Origin: Singulisphaera sp. GP187
GTDB lineage: Bacteria > Planctomycetota > Phycisphaerae > Phycisphaerales > SM1A02
DNA: 64,000 bases
Direction of reading: 5' to 3'
NCBI GenBank assembly: GCA_945868805.1
Contig: CAMBMO010000009.1
Coordinates: 33,311-97,310 of the forward strand
The notes under the pieces were generated by a model. That model searched no databases, was not told where the DNA came from, and worked only from the letters and a program-made list of their open reading frames with translations. Below, piece by piece: positions 1 through 7,168 of this stretch; the first letter of the stretch is position 1; the number at the start of each line of letters is the position of its first letter. The position numbers were made by a program, and so were the translations under genes.

Positions 1-368
1 AACTTGACCGCGATATCGCCGTTGCCGAGGACCTTCAACGGAAGCTTTCCATCGCGCACAAGACCGACACGAACGAGTCCATCGACATCAACCTGCGCGC
101 CTGTGGCGAAATGCTTGGCGAGTTCCGCGACATTGACGACGTGGTAGTCGACTCGAAAGTCCGCATTCGAAAATCCGCGCTTCGGAAACCGTCGGAGCAG
201 AGGCGTCGATCCGCCCTGATATCCGGGACGGCTCGTCCAACCCGCGCGACTCTTGGCGCCGTTGTGACCGCGACCGCTGGTTCCCCCCTTGCCACTTCCC
301 TCGCCGCGACCGACGCGCATGCGAAGCTTGTGCTTTCCAACTCGACTTGTGACATCATGAATCATCAT
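1..368 (-). CDS. rplO: Ribosomal protein L15, 3' end cut by window edge
   Basis: Large-subunit protein L15, last gene of the spc part of the cluster inside this window. The ORF track misses it because the frame runs off the left edge without a stop; the listed 35..358 minus ORF is a wrong frame. Reading from ATG at 368 gives MMIHDVTSRVGKHKLRMRVG, then the Gly-rich L15 N-terminal stretch (RGEGSGKGGTSGRGHNG), and ends at the edge in PLKVLGNGDIAVK, the usual L15 core. An AGGAG sits about 10 nt upstream of the start. It lies 44 nt after rpsE with no rpmD (L30) between them. About 122 codons are visible; the C-terminal third is outside the window. Confidence 0.93.
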   Translation of the reverse strand, partial: MMIHDVTSRVGKHKLRMRVGRGEGSGKGGTSGRGHNGAKSRAGWTSRPGYQGGSTPLLRRFPKRGFSNADFRVDYHVVNVAELAKHFATGAQVDVDGLVRVGLVRDGKLPLKVLGNGDIAVK

Positions 369-412
369 TGTTCGATACTCCTATCTAGAAAACTGAAAAG
401 TAACGCTACGTA

Positions 413-1240
413 TCAAGCCTGAACTGATGCGGATGAATCTCCAGACCCTGCATCCGACGCCGGTGCCGGTGCCGGGGCTGGTGCCGGGGCTGGTGCCGGT
501 GCTGGTGCTGCCGCCACCACTGGAGCATCGGCGATCGCTGACGGCGCGTGAGCATGCGGAGCACCTCGATCGCCACCATCACTGCGCGGGCGCCCGCCGC
601 CTGATCGACCGCCACCACCGAAGCCACGTCCGCCGCCACCGCCTCCACGTCGACGTTCATCGCCAACGGTGTTGACTGGAGCTGCGGCGCGCTCGCCGGA
701 TCGCTGTGAAGGCATCGCTGCGACTCCGCGAGCGATCGCGTCTTCGACAGTCGTTGTTCCGAGTGTGACACCGCGGAGTTGTTCGATACGTTCACGGGTT
801 CGAAGCGAGTCGAGCGCGACAAAAGTTGCCTTCACCAAGTTCTTGGCGTTCGTCGATCCGTACGCCTTCGTCAAGCAATCCTGCACACCAAGCATGTCAA
901 GCACGGCGCGAACGGATGCTCCCGCAATAACGCCCGTTCCGGGGCTCGCGGGCACCAATCGCACCGTCGAGGCACCGAAGCGACCCTCGACCGAATGCGG
1001 CAAGGTTCGACCCTGCAATGGATAGGCACGCAGTTTGCGACGACCTTCCCGCGTGGCCTTCTCAACGCTTGTGGGAACCTGGTTGCTCTTGGCGTAACCA
1101 ACGGCGACCTTTCCGTGTCGATCGCCGACGACGACGAGCGCTCCGAAACTGAAGCGCCGCCCGCCTGCGACAGTTGACGAGGTCCGGAAGACCTTTACTG
1201 TCGTTGCATCAATGCCACTGTCATCAAAGTTGTCGTTCAT
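413..1240 (-). CDS. rpsE: Ribosomal protein S5 with long low-complexity C-terminal tail
   Basis: Small-subunit protein S5, involved in decoding accuracy. Residues about 15-165 align by eye with S5: the N-terminal dsRBD-like part (GRRFSFGALVVVGD, GKVAVGYAKSNQVP) and the C-terminal fold (VIAGASVRAVLDMLGVQD, STNAKNLVKATFVAL). At 275 aa it is roughly 100 residues longer than a typical S5. The extra C-terminus is a Gly/Arg-rich segment followed by an Ala-Pro repeat, encoded by near-repetitive GC-rich DNA. Neighbours are rplR upstream and rplO downstream. The core identification is certain; the role of the tail is unknown and could be RNA binding or a disordered extension. Confidence 0.95.
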   Translation of the reverse strand: MNDNFDDSGIDATTVKVFRTSSTVAGGRRFSFGALVVVGDRHGKVAVGYAKSNQVPTSVEKATREGRRKLRAYPLQGRTLPHSVEGRFGASTVRLVPASPGTGVIAGASVRAVLDMLGVQDCLTKAYGSTNAKNLVKATFVALDSLRTRERIEQLRGVTLGTTTVEDAIARGVAAMPSQRSGERAAAPVNTVGDERRRGGGGGGRGFGGGGRSGGGRPRSDGGDRGAPHAHAPSAIADAPVVAAAPAPAPAPAPAPAPAPASDAGSGDSSASVQA

Positions 1241-1289
1241 AGTTGTTCTCTGAAGCTTTCACTCGATCGAATCGATTGATTTCCGTTCG

Positions 1290-1664
1290 TCAAAACTTGA
1301 GACCTCCCGCTCGTGCGGCTTCGGCTAGTGCCTTGACCCGACCGTGATAGAGATAGCCACCTCGATCGAAGACGATTTGACTGATTCCCGCCTTGATCGC
1401 GCGTTGCGCCACAGCCTTTCCGACGGCGATTGCGGCATCTGAATTGCCGCCACTCTTGCCAGCACTACCGTCGGTCAGTTCGACATCCAACGAGGAAGCC
1501 GCGCAGAGCGTCTTTCCTGCGAGATCATCGATGATCTGAACATAGATGTGCCTCGGCGAACGAAAGACTGCAAGGCGAGGTCGCATGGGAGTCCCGCGAA
1601 TTGTCTTGCGAAGTCCCTTGCGTCGGCGACTGCGACGCGATCTTTTTTGTGTGCAAATGTCCAT
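1290..1664 (-). CDS. rplR: Ribosomal protein L18
   Basis: Large-subunit protein L18, which binds 5S rRNA in the central protuberance. The 124 aa product begins with a basic stretch ([19 protein letters not shown]) and continues [20 protein letters not shown], ending [25 protein letters not shown], all characteristic of L18. Length is normal. It lies between rplF and rpsE in standard spc order, with a 38-nt gap from rplF and 49 nt to rpsE. Start ATG at 1664 is the first available in the frame. Confidence 0.96.
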   Translation of the reverse strand: MDICTQKRSRRSRRRKGLRKTIRGTPMRPRLAVFRSPRHIYVQIIDDLAGKTLCAASSLDVELTDGSAGKSGGNSDAAIAVGKAVAQRAIKAGISQIVFDRGGYLYHGRVKALAEAARAGGLKF

Positions 1665-1702
1665 GGTAATTCCTGTGGCTTTCTGTAAGTTTCACTCGCG
1701 CC

Positions 1703-2266
1703 TTAGGCGCCGAATGCCTTGCCCTTCTTCCGCTGAATCACTTCAGTGGAGTATTTGATGCCTTTTCCGTTGTATGGCTCTGGCTTGCGCTGACTTCGAA
1801 TCAAGCTCGCGAAGGCACCGACTTGCTGGGCGTCGACGCCTGAAATCGTGATGATCGTGTTGTTCTCGATCACGCAGGTCACGCCCTCTGGAACCATCAA
1901 CTCGATTGGATTGCAGAACCCGATCGAGAGGGTCAACTTCTTGCCCTGGAGCTTCGATGTCCATCCCACACCGATGACCTCGAGCTTCAGGGAGTAACCC
2001 TCCGCGACGCCCTTGACCATCTTGTTCAGGACGGCTCGCGTCGTACCCCAGTACGCCCGCCGATTCCCCTCGTCGATGCGACCCATATCGTCGAGCGTGC
2101 AGGTGATGGACTTGCTCTTGTCGTCGTACACAACGATCACTTCGGAGCGATAGACGAACGAGTTCTTGCCCTTTGGACCTTGAAAATCCACTGTCCGGGT
2201 CGCCGCGTTGACCGAGACTTTGACTGCGGCTGGGACGGCAATGAGTTGTTTTCCGATGCGGCTCAT
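1703..2266 (-). CDS. rplF: Ribosomal protein L6
   Basis: Large-subunit protein L6, located near the GTPase-associated centre. The 187 aa product starts MSRIGKQLIAVPAAVKVSV, as L6 does, carries the two repeated L6 folds, and ends with the signature region QRKPEPYNGKGIKYSTEVIQRKKGKAFGA. Start ATG at 2266 is preceded by AGAAACACC, a weak ribosome binding site. The 127-nt gap to upstream rpsH is larger than most in this operon and holds four 13-bp tandem repeats. Confidence 0.96.
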   Translation of the reverse strand: MSRIGKQLIAVPAAVKVSVNAATRTVDFQGPKGKNSFVYRSEVIVVYDDKSKSITCTLDDMGRIDEGNRRAYWGTTRAVLNKMVKGVAEGYSLKLEVIGVGWTSKLQGKKLTLSIGFCNPIELMVPEGVTCVIENNTIITISGVDAQQVGAFASLIRSQRKPEPYNGKGIKYSTEVIQRKKGKAFGA

Positions 2267-2300
2267 GGTGTTTCTTTCTGGGGTATTGATTCGAGTCTTC

Positions 2301-2352
2301 TTCTTGTAGCTAGTTCTTGTATCTAGTTCTTGTATCTAGTGCTTGTATTTAG
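2301..2352. repeat. Four tandem 13-bp repeats between rpsH and rplF
   Basis: Four head-to-tail 13-mers lie in the spacer between the stop of rpsH and the start of rplF: ttcttgtagctag, ttcttgtatctag, ttcttgtatctag, tgcttgtatttag. Copies two and three are identical; copies one and four differ at one and two positions. On the mRNA strand the unit reads CUAGAUACAAGAA. Copies would be transcribed 35-86 nt before the rplF start codon. It could be a recent slippage product or a binding array; the sequence alone does not decide. Confidence 0.95.
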
Positions 2353-2393
2353 CTTCGTTGTCTTTGCGTAAAGATCGTTGGGGCCTTGCTCGA

Positions 2394-2792
2394 TCACGAG
2401 ACGGCGCAGACAACCTCTCCGCCAACGCGCATTTCGCGTGCTCTGCGATCGCTCATGACTCCGTGACTGGTCGAGACCACCGTGATCCCGAGGCCTTCGA
2501 GCAACCGAGGCATCGCCTCCGCACCGCAATAGACGCGACAGCCCGAATGTGAAACCCGATCAATGCGATTGATGAGCGTCTCTCCGCGCGGTCCATATTT
2601 CAATTGGACGCGCAGGAGTCCCTGCCGACCATCTGGAATGACCTCGAATCCTGTGATGTAACCCTCGTCGCGCAATACCTCTAACACACCGCGGTTTAGG
2701 CGGTTATTGAGGCAGTTCACGCTCTTGCGGCGGATCGACACCGCATTACGGATGCGGGTCAACATATCGGCTGTGAGATCTTGAAGTGACAT
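2394..2792 (-). CDS. rpsH: Ribosomal protein S8
   Basis: Small-subunit protein S8, a primary 16S rRNA binder. The 132 aa product opens SLQDLTADMLTRIRNAVSIRR and closes GLGITVVSTSHGVMSDRRAREMRVGGEVVCAVS; the STS-x-GVM-x-D motif is the S8 signature. Length is normal. It sits between rpsN and rplF in standard order. Start ATG at 2792 is preceded by AAGGATCC about 6 nt upstream, a plausible ribosome binding site. Confidence 0.96.
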   Translation of the reverse strand: MSLQDLTADMLTRIRNAVSIRRKSVNCLNNRLNRGVLEVLRDEGYITGFEVIPDGRQGLLRVQLKYGPRGETLINRIDRVSHSGCRVYCGAEAMPRLLEGLGITVVSTSHGVMSDRRAREMRVGGEVVCAVS

Positions 2793-2863
2793 GGATGGAT
2801 CCTTGAAAATGATTGACTGACACGGACTGAGCCTAAAAAACTCACTAACACCTCACCAACACT

Positions 2864-3049
2864 TCACCACGATGCCTTGCGCATCCCTGGGATCATTCCC
2901 AGGAGCGCCAATTCGCGCAGCATGTGACGACTGATTCTGAACTTTCGGTAATACGAACGAGGATGGCCAGTGATCTCGCAGCGATTTCGCTTGCGAGTCG
3001 AGAACTTCGGCGTGGCCTTCATCTTTGCGAATACTCGTTTGCTTGCCAT
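2864..3049 (-). CDS. rpsN: Ribosomal protein S14, short form lacking zinc cysteines
   Basis: Small-subunit protein S14. The 61 aa length matches the short type-Z S14, and the ends match ([37 protein letters not shown]). Short S14 normally carries a CxxC...CxxC zinc ribbon. Here only the first cysteine remains ([10 protein letters not shown]), and the second pair is replaced ([12 protein letters not shown]). The TGxPR...RISR wording resembles the cysteine-free form that is usually 89-101 aa. It lies 9 nt after rplE stops and before rpsH. The identification is secure; the hybrid of short length and missing zinc ligands is the odd point. Confidence 0.94.
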   Translation of the reverse strand: MASKRVFAKMKATPKFSTRKRNRCEITGHPRSYYRKFRISRHMLRELALLGMIPGMRKASW

Positions 3050-3058
3050 GGGGCTCCT

Positions 3059-3727
3059 TTAGACAGCGGGCGACGACGGGGGCGACAACGGGGGTGATGA
3101 CGGGGGTGACAACTTCGGTGACGACACTTCTGGTTTCACGAATGGCATCCCAAGCTCGGCCAGGACAAGCCGGCTCTTCTTTGGGTCGCTCCGCGAAAAA
3201 ACAATGTTGATGTTCATACCGTGCGTGTGATTGACGGCTGCCATATTGATTTCCGGCCAAACCGCCTGTTCAGTCAATCCCATGCCGAAGTTTCCTTGGC
3301 GATCGAAGGTCTTGTCCGAAACTCCGCGGAAGTCCTTGATACGAGGCATCGCGAGATTGATCAGACGATCGAGAAAGTTCCACATCCGCTCGCGCCTGAG
3401 TGTCACCATGAATGCACTCGGCGCGCCCTCTCGAACCTTGAAGTTCGAGACAGCTTTCTTCGCGATCAACATGATTGGCTTCTGACCAGAAATCGTCGAA
3501 AGGGTGCTGACCACGGCATCGCGATACTCAGGCTTGAGCTTCTGATTCTCAAGGTGTCGACCGACTCCAACATTGATTATGACCTTCTGAATGCGTGGCA
3601 ATTGATGGGCATTCTTCATGCCGAATTCCGTCAGCACGCGTGGCGAGACTTCATCGCGATAAACCCGACGGAGTCGCGGCTCTGGAAGCGACGCAGGAAC
3701 TTCTTTTTTCTTGTTTGTCGTTGTCAT
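3059..3727 (-). CDS. rplE: Ribosomal protein L5 with Pro/Ser-rich C-terminal tail
   Basis: Large-subunit protein L5, a 5S rRNA-binding protein of the central protuberance. Core motifs are clear: LPRIQKVIINVGVGRH, ISGQKPIMLIAKKAVSNFKVREG, RMWNFLDRLINLAMPRIKDFRG and GMNINIVFSRSDPKKSRLVL. The track starts 5 codons earlier at TTG (3742), but that codon sits inside the AAGGAGC ribosome binding site of ATG 3727 (MTTTNKKKE), so 3727 is preferred (222 aa). After the family end the protein continues with about 25 residues of Ser-Pro repeats encoded by near-tandem 12-15 bp units. Upstream rplX ends 11 nt before this start. Confidence 0.95.
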   Translation of the reverse strand: MTTTNKKKEVPASLPEPRLRRVYRDEVSPRVLTEFGMKNAHQLPRIQKVIINVGVGRHLENQKLKPEYRDAVVSTLSTISGQKPIMLIAKKAVSNFKVREGAPSAFMVTLRRERMWNFLDRLINLAMPRIKDFRGVSDKTFDRQGNFGMGLTEQAVWPEINMAAVNHTHGMNINIVFSRSDPKKSRLVLAELGMPFVKPEVSSPKLSPPSSPPLSPPSSPAV

Positions 3728-3738
3728 AAATTGCTCCT

Positions 3739-4080
3739 TCAACCCTTCCGCTTCGTGGCGCCACGCAACACATGCAGTTCACTGCCATTGCGCGTGGCAA
3801 TCCGTACTTTCGAACCATCGGCCTTTGTGACGAATCGAACCCGTGATGGCTTTCCATCGACCACCGGGCTGACATTCGAAATGTGAATCGAAAGTTCCTT
3901 CTCGATCACTGATCCCTTCGGTTGCTGCTGGGTTGCCTTCATGTTGCGTCTCCGCACATTGACACCCTTGACAATCACGCGCATCGACTTGAGATTGACT
4001 GTGAGGATCTCGCCAGATTCACCGCGGTGATTACCCGATGTGACCAGCACGACATCGCCTTTTTTTACATGGAGTGGCAT
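3739..4080 (-). CDS. rplX: Ribosomal protein L24
   Basis: Large-subunit assembly-initiator protein L24. The start is trimmed to ATG 4080 (MPLHVKKGDVVLVTSGNHRG), which gives the KOW motif right at the N-terminus as in L24; the 11 upstream codons in the track overlap rplN. The product of 113 aa includes VIVKGVNVRRRNMKATQQQPKGSVIEKELSIHISNV, the diagnostic middle of L24, and ends in a basic TKRKG tail. It starts 4 nt after rplN stops, so translational coupling is likely. Confidence 0.95.
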   Translation of the reverse strand: MPLHVKKGDVVLVTSGNHRGESGEILTVNLKSMRVIVKGVNVRRRNMKATQQQPKGSVIEKELSIHISNVSPVVDGKPSRVRFVTKADGSKVRIATRNGSELHVLRGATKRKG

Positions 4081-4084
4081 GGGA

Positions 4085-4471
4085 TTAGACAACCTCTGGC
4101 GCAAGGGAAACAATTTTCATGTAGTTCTTTTCCCGAAGTTCACGTGCGACTGCGCCGAAGATACGCGTGCCCTTGGGATTACCATCGTCATCGATTAGAA
4201 CGCATGCGTTCGAATCAAATCGGACATACGACCCGTCGTTTCGACGCACGGGATACTTGACGCGGACGATGACAGCCAGAGCCTTATCGCCCGACTTGAC
4301 ATCTCCGTTGGCGATCGCAGCTTTGATCGCGACCCGAACTCTGTCGCCTACCGACATCGACAGGCGTGTGAATCGACCACGAGCGGTGCTCGCACCGAGC
4401 ACGCCGATCACCATGGCCTCGCGTGCGCCGCTATTGTCGGCGACTTCAAGTCTGCTTTCTTTTTGAATCAT
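4085..4471 (-). CDS. rplN: Ribosomal protein L14
   Basis: Large-subunit protein L14, at the subunit interface. It begins [26 protein letters not shown], the conserved L14 N-terminus, and ends [24 protein letters not shown], again canonical. At 128 aa it is a few residues longer than usual because of an insertion near residues 28-34 and in [16 protein letters not shown] lies about 10 nt upstream of ATG 4471. Order rpsQ-rplN-rplX is standard. Confidence 0.96.
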   Translation of the reverse strand: MIQKESRLEVADNSGAREAMVIGVLGASTARGRFTRLSMSVGDRVRVAIKAAIANGDVKSGDKALAVIVRVKYPVRRNDGSYVRFDSNACVLIDDDGNPKGTRIFGAVARELREKNYMKIVSLAPEVV

Positions 4472-4513
4472 CTGAGTGTTCTCCGTTAACCTTCTAAAAC
4501 TTGTTTCACAAAC

Positions 4514-4861
4514 TTACTTCTTGTCTGGTCGCTCGCTAACGCTCGTCGCCACGGGAACCGCCTCGCCGTAGACAACTTCTGTCTTGAGTGGCGCGTGTTC
4601 CACGATTCGAACGAGCGCCCATCGCTTGGTTCGAGAGACTGGTCTGCACTCGGCGATCTCGACACGATCGCCCATATGCGACTCGTTCGATTCGTCGTGA
4701 ACATGGAGCACGGTGCGCTGACGAACATACTTGCCATATCGCGGGTGACGAGCAGAGTAGGAAATCACGACGCGACGGGTTCGATCCTGACCATCTCGGT
4801 CGACCATGCCGACGAGACGAGGACTCGTGGGGGGAATCACCACTGGGGACTTGCGACTCAA
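4514..4861 (-). CDS. rpsQ: Ribosomal protein S17, TTG start
   Basis: Small-subunit protein S17, an OB-fold 16S rRNA binder. The match runs LVGMVDRDGQDRTRRVV...ARHPRYGKYVRQRTVLHVHDE, followed by GDRVEIAECRPVSRTKRWALVRIVE, the S17 signature. The first in-frame ATG lies inside the core strand, so the TTG at 4861 (MSRKSPVVIPPTSPRLVG) is taken as start; it overlaps the rpmC stop by a few bases, which suggests coupling. The 115 aa product has a slightly extended C-terminus (VATSVSERPDKK). Confidence 0.94.
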   Translation of the reverse strand: MSRKSPVVIPPTSPRLVGMVDRDGQDRTRRVVISYSARHPRYGKYVRQRTVLHVHDESNESHMGDRVEIAECRPVSRTKRWALVRIVEHAPLKTEVVYGEAVPVATSVSERPDKK

Positions 4862-5142
4862 GACTTCACCTGCTTTCGTGCGACTGGTTTACGGGCGACT
4901 GGTTTACGAAGGGCTGGGGACTTGGCAACAGTTGTCGCGGGTGAACGACTACCCACGACTCGACGGGTCGACACTTCTGTCAAAAGCCGAGCGAGATCGC
5001 CACGTAGCTTTCCGAACTGCGAAGAGTCCTTCACTTTTTCTGTGACGACTTGGGAACGCAGGTGGAAGATCGCGCGACGAACTCGGGTGCTTTCAACCCC
5101 GAGTTCTTCGTCGTTCAATTTCCTGATTTCATTCATATCCAT
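4858..5142 (-). CDS. rpmC: Ribosomal protein L29 with basic C-terminal extension
   Basis: Large-subunit protein L29, near the exit tunnel. The track ORF (5256) runs back into rplP; the family start is ATG 5142 (MDMNEIRKLNDEELGVEST), with AAGGAA about 8 nt upstream. The L29 helical hairpin is visible: ELGVESTRVRRAIFHLRSQ and FGKLRGDLARLLTEV. At 94 aa it is about 25-30 residues longer than usual; the extra tail contains a basic KPVARKPVARK repeat. The stop overlaps the TTG start of rpsQ. Confidence 0.93.
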   Translation of the reverse strand: MDMNEIRKLNDEELGVESTRVRRAIFHLRSQVVTEKVKDSSQFGKLRGDLARLLTEVSTRRVVGSRSPATTVAKSPALRKPVARKPVARKQVKS

Positions 5143-5191
5143 GATTCGGTTCCTTACTGGTGAATGCTTGCTAATTGACCGTGACTTCGAA

Positions 5192-5611
5192 TTACACCGC
5201 GAGACGCCGCGAGACCATCCTGCATCGAACCGGCATCTTGTGCGCCACGCGCGCAAGCGCCTGCTTCGCGAGATCTTCCGGGACTCCTTCGACTTCGAAG
5301 AGAATCGTTCCGGGCTTCACGCGCGCTGCCCAATACTCCACTTCCGCCTTTCCAGTACCCATTCGAGTTTCCAATGGCTTCTTCGAAATCGGCTTTTCAG
5401 GGAAGACTCGGATGTAGAGCTTTCCTTGACGACGAAGGAAGTGCTGCGCCGCGATACGACCCGCGTCGATCTGGCGACCGCTCAGCCACACCGTCCCCAA
5501 CGACTGCAAGCCGTAATCTCCGAACGCGACATAATTGCCGCGCGTCGCACAGCCCTTCATCTTGCCGCGCTGTTGCTTGCGGTACTTGACTCGTGATGGA
5601 AGTAGTTTCAT
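5192..5611 (-). CDS. rplP: Ribosomal protein L16
   Basis: Large-subunit protein L16, at the A-site side of the peptidyl transferase region. The 139 aa product begins MKLLPSRVKYRKQQRGKMKG and contains FGDYGLQSLGTVWLSGRQIDAGRIA, RVFPEKPISKKPLETRMGTGKAEVEYW and GTILFEVEGVPEDLAKQAL, all L16 landmarks. Length and start are normal. It lies between rpsC and rpmC; the gap to rpmC is 49 nt. Confidence 0.96.
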   Translation of the reverse strand: MKLLPSRVKYRKQQRGKMKGCATRGNYVAFGDYGLQSLGTVWLSGRQIDAGRIAAQHFLRRQGKLYIRVFPEKPISKKPLETRMGTGKAEVEYWAARVKPGTILFEVEGVPEDLAKQALARVAHKMPVRCRMVSRRLAV

Positions 5612-5673
5612 TGCTTATCTCTCAAGGAAGTAAAGAGCGTGAGTGAAGGTCATTGGGTTCGATACGAAGCGAA

Positions 5674-6381
5674 TCAGCGACGTCCTCGTGCACGAGCCTT
5701 GCCGCCCGCTGCGGTGGACTGGTACTCGGGCTGGGTTTCCTGCGCTGAATACATCCCGCGGTAGACCCAGACCTTTACTCCGAGCGCTCCGTAGGTTGTG
5801 AATGAATGGGCGAGTGCGTAGTCGACATGGGCCTGAAGAGTCGACCGAGGAATCGATCCAAGTCTCATGTCCAGCGTTCGACTCATTTCTGCGCCACCCA
5901 AACGACCCGCCAGGAGAATGCGAATGCCCTTCGCGCCGTTCTGCATCGCACTTTCGCAACGTTGCTTGATCAAGCGACGGAAGTTTGCGCGCTTCTTAAG
6001 TTGTTCGCCCATCGTCTCGGCGATCAGGCGTGCGTCAATTTCTGGATTGCGGACTTCAACCACGCTGACGGCGACCTTGCGACTCGTGAGCGCTTGCAAT
6101 TCGTTGATCAGTTGCTCTTTGCCCGAACCCTTGAGTCCGAGCACTTGGCCTGGCCGCGCAGTCTTGATCACGACAGTCAGCTCTTCGCGAGTTCGCTCGA
6201 TCAGAATGTCACTGACAGCGGCAAACGGAGGAGTTCGGTTCAACCGCTTGTCGATGAACTTGTGGATCTTGTAATCCTCGACGAGCAACTCACCGAAGAG
6301 CGCCTTGGGGGCGAACCATCGGCTCTTGTGCGCCTCGGTGATTCCGACTCGAAAACCAAATGGATGTGTTTTTTGACCCAT
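5674..6381 (-). CDS. rpsC: Ribosomal protein S3
   Basis: Small-subunit protein S3, at the mRNA entry channel. The 235 aa product opens MGQKTHPFGFRVGITEAHKSRWFA and contains the KH domain with a GLKGSG loop (RPGQVLGLKGSGKEQLINEL) and the S3 C-terminal domain (GAKGIRILLAGRLGGAEMSRT, HVDYALAHSFTTYGALGVKVWVYRG). The tail ends in a basic, Gly-rich run (AAGGKARARGRR). Length is normal. It lies 11 nt after rplV. Confidence 0.96.
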   Translation of the reverse strand: MGQKTHPFGFRVGITEAHKSRWFAPKALFGELLVEDYKIHKFIDKRLNRTPPFAAVSDILIERTREELTVVIKTARPGQVLGLKGSGKEQLINELQALTSRKVAVSVVEVRNPEIDARLIAETMGEQLKKRANFRRLIKQRCESAMQNGAKGIRILLAGRLGGAEMSRTLDMRLGSIPRSTLQAHVDYALAHSFTTYGALGVKVWVYRGMYSAQETQPEYQSTAAGGKARARGRR

Positions 6382-6392
6382 AATTTACGACC

Positions 6393-6764
6393 TCAGGATT
6401 TGCGCTCGGCGACGGTCACATAGATGTGGCATGTTCGCTTCTTGATTGCGTGAGAGCGCCCACGGTCTTTCGGCTGAAAGCGCTTGATGATTGGACCTTC
6501 GTCCACTTTGGTTTCCTTGATGAAGAGAGAACCGACATCGGCCGACCCTTCCTCTGCATTGGCAATGGCGCTCTTGAGAACGACCTTCACGAACACGGCG
6601 CCTCGGCGGGGACTGAAGTCGAGCGTCGACATCGCACTGGCGACATCGAGACCACGAATCATGTCAATGACAAGGCGGACTTTTCTCGGCGCGATTCGAC
6701 AGTGACGATGGGTCGCTGTGAACGCGTCTGGCGCTGCTTTGGTCTTTGTTTCGGTCTTTGCCAT
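6393..6764 (-). CDS. rplV: Ribosomal protein L22
   Basis: Large-subunit protein L22, whose beta hairpin lines the exit tunnel. The 123 aa product contains HRHCRIAPRKVRLVIDMIRGLDVASAMSTLDF and the tunnel loop region EGPIIKRFQPKDRGRSHAIKKRTCHIYVTV. A short charged N-terminal extension (MAKTETKTKAAPDAF) precedes the family core; ATG 6764 is the first start. The tunnel loop has QPKDRGRSHAIKKR where most homologues read PRAxGRAxxIxKR, a mild variation. Confidence 0.95.
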   Translation of the reverse strand: MAKTETKTKAAPDAFTATHRHCRIAPRKVRLVIDMIRGLDVASAMSTLDFSPRRGAVFVKVVLKSAIANAEEGSADVGSLFIKETKVDEGPIIKRFQPKDRGRSHAIKKRTCHIYVTVAERKS

Positions 6765-6805
6765 GATTTCCTTCGGTGAATTCCAGTTCGTTCAGAGATT
6801 CAAGA

Positions 6806-7102
6806 TCAGCTCGAGGACTTCTCGCCGCCGGCGATGCCTTCCTTCTTATTGGTGTGACCGCGAAACGTTCGCGTCATCGAAAACTCGCCAAGCTTGTGTC
6901 CAACCATGTCTTCGGTGACGAAGACATCGATGAAAGCGCGACCATTGTGGACCGCGAAAGTCGTGCCGACAAATTCCGGCACAATCGTGCATGCTCGGCG
7001 CCATGTCTTAATGGGTTGCCGACGGCTACCAGGTTGAACTGCTTCGACCTTACGGAAGAGCTTCTCGTCGACTGCTGGACCTTTTTTCGATGATCGAGAC
7101 AT
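6806..7102 (-). CDS. rpsS: Ribosomal protein S19
   Basis: Small-subunit protein S19, in the head of the 30S subunit. The 98 aa product begins [20 protein letters not shown] and contains [53 protein letters not shown], the uninterrupted S19 signature. It ends in a short acidic/Ser tail. It sits between rplB and rplV, 41 nt before rplV. Confidence 0.96.
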   Translation of the reverse strand: MSRSSKKGPAVDEKLFRKVEAVQPGSRRQPIKTWRRACTIVPEFVGTTFAVHNGRAFIDVFVTEDMVGHKLGEFSMTRTFRGHTNKKEGIAGGEKSSS

Positions 7103-7168
7103 GTTCGTGATCTCCTGAGTGCTGAAACTGATTCGACGCTTTGTTGATCCTGTGGATGAATCTTTGAA

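Noticed and set aside
35-358. 107-aa minus ORF at the left edge
   Set aside because: Wrong frame of rplO; the real L15 frame is open to the edge and clearly recognisable.
3061-3120. GC-rich repeats in rplE considered as a CRISPR or mobile repeat
   Set aside because: Units are short, continuous and in the coding frame of the L5 tail; no spacers and no cas genes.
4595-5596. 333-aa plus-strand ORF across rpsQ, rpmC and rplP
   Set aside because: Antisense to three certain ribosomal genes; composition reflects codon bias of the opposite strand and no family is seen.
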